Shown piece by piece: positions 63,810-64,000 of a DNA stretch of 64,000 nucleotides. Source of the stretch: Aestuariivivens sediminicola (GTDB lineage Bacteria; Bacteroidota; Bacteroidia; Flavobacteriales; Flavobacteriaceae); contig NZ_JAKMCM010000001.1 in the NCBI RefSeq assembly GCF_022662015.1, forward strand, positions 806,001 through 870,000, written 5' to 3'. Position 1 is the stretch's first letter. Each line of letters starts with the position of its first letter. The position numbers were made by a program, and so were the translations under genes. The notes beneath the pieces are model-generated. The model was not told where the DNA came from. It was given only the letters and a program-made list of their open reading frames with translations, and ran no database searches.

Positions 63810-64000
63810 ATGAAAAATTTCAGATTTATTTACACATTAATGGCGGCCCTACTGGTCTTCTGGAACTGCGAAGTTGACCCATTAGAATCCAATTCCCAGG
63901 ACCTTTCAGCCTCCAAACACGATACTGAAGCTGTCCATAAAAGTAAACTTCAGAATAGAGTATTTATAAGTGAAGCGCTTACACATAATGCGCTAGGTAA
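63810..64000 (+). CDS. Lipoprotein, N-terminal fragment (runs off the window)
   Basis: The ATG frame encodes MKNFRFIYTLMAALLVFWNC, giving a lipobox Cys, followed by a Ser/Asp-rich linker (about 43 residues visible). The frame continues past base 64000, so the function cannot be told. It may be a target of the preceding regulator. Confidence 0.65.
   Translation, partial: MKNFRFIYTLMAALLVFWNCEVDPLESNSQDLSASKHDTEAVHKSKLQNRVFISEALTHNALG

Overview
The window reads as a chromosomal segment of a member of the Bacteroidota, most likely a marine-type Flavobacteriaceae. The evidence is low-to-moderate GC content, a SusC/SusD pair, a type IX secretion C-terminal sorting domain, Bacteroidota-style promoters (TAnnTTTG), many Sec lipoproteins and a clade II lipoprotein-type NosZ. 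I saw no rRNA, tRNA, CRISPR array or insertion sequence.

Layout. 1-5.5 kb: housekeeping and orphan genes (ArsC-family tail, SRAP repair protein, TlpA-like redoxin, GHL10 lipoprotein, LysE exporter). 5.6-6.1 kb: a small ORF and a SpeD-like protein. 6.1-12.4 kb, minus strand: a lipid or hydrophobic-compound block (beta-barrel protein, LolA-like protein, MMPL/RND transporter, DUF2461 protein, acyl-CoA dehydrogenase), followed by an AraC regulator divergent from a PQQ/haem alcohol dehydrogenase at 13.6 kb. 15.9-19.2 kb: peptidase E-like protein, methyltransferase, fatty acid hydroxylase and DODA-type dioxygenase. 19.6-41.0 kb: a large sialoglycan utilisation locus. 41.1-43.9 kb: three surface or secreted proteins, one with a 20-residue tandem repeat. 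44.2-51.9 kb: an Rrf2 regulator divergent from a complete nos (nitrous oxide reduction) operon. 52.5-53.7 kb: a DUF1624-type membrane acyltransferase. 53.8-58.2 kb: a DabA/DabB inorganic-carbon operon with two extra small genes, divergent from a LysR regulator. 59.5-64 kb: GH9 glycosidase, a one-polypeptide hybrid two-component regulator and the start of a lipoprotein.

How the genes work together. The sialoglycan locus encodes capture (SusC/SusD), two sialidases, a GH20-SGNH fusion, a GH2 beta-galactosidase and a GH109 enzyme. Together these could strip a sialylated Gal-GalNAc or Gal-GlcNAc glycan. A fused sialic acid mutarotase-transporter would import the free acid, and the lyase NanA plus an AGE-type epimerase would convert it to GlcNAc. 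A FadR-type GntR regulator sits inside the locus. A shared palindrome TATGT-N3-ACATA occurs before susC, in the regulator/epimerase divergent region and before the mutarotase-transporter, which suggests one regulon. The nos operon has a 20-bp perfect palindrome placed almost symmetrically between two divergent TAnnTTTG promoters. The Dab operon contains an unlisted 54-residue membrane protein gene and a 104-residue protein that are candidate accessory parts of the bicarbonate pump.
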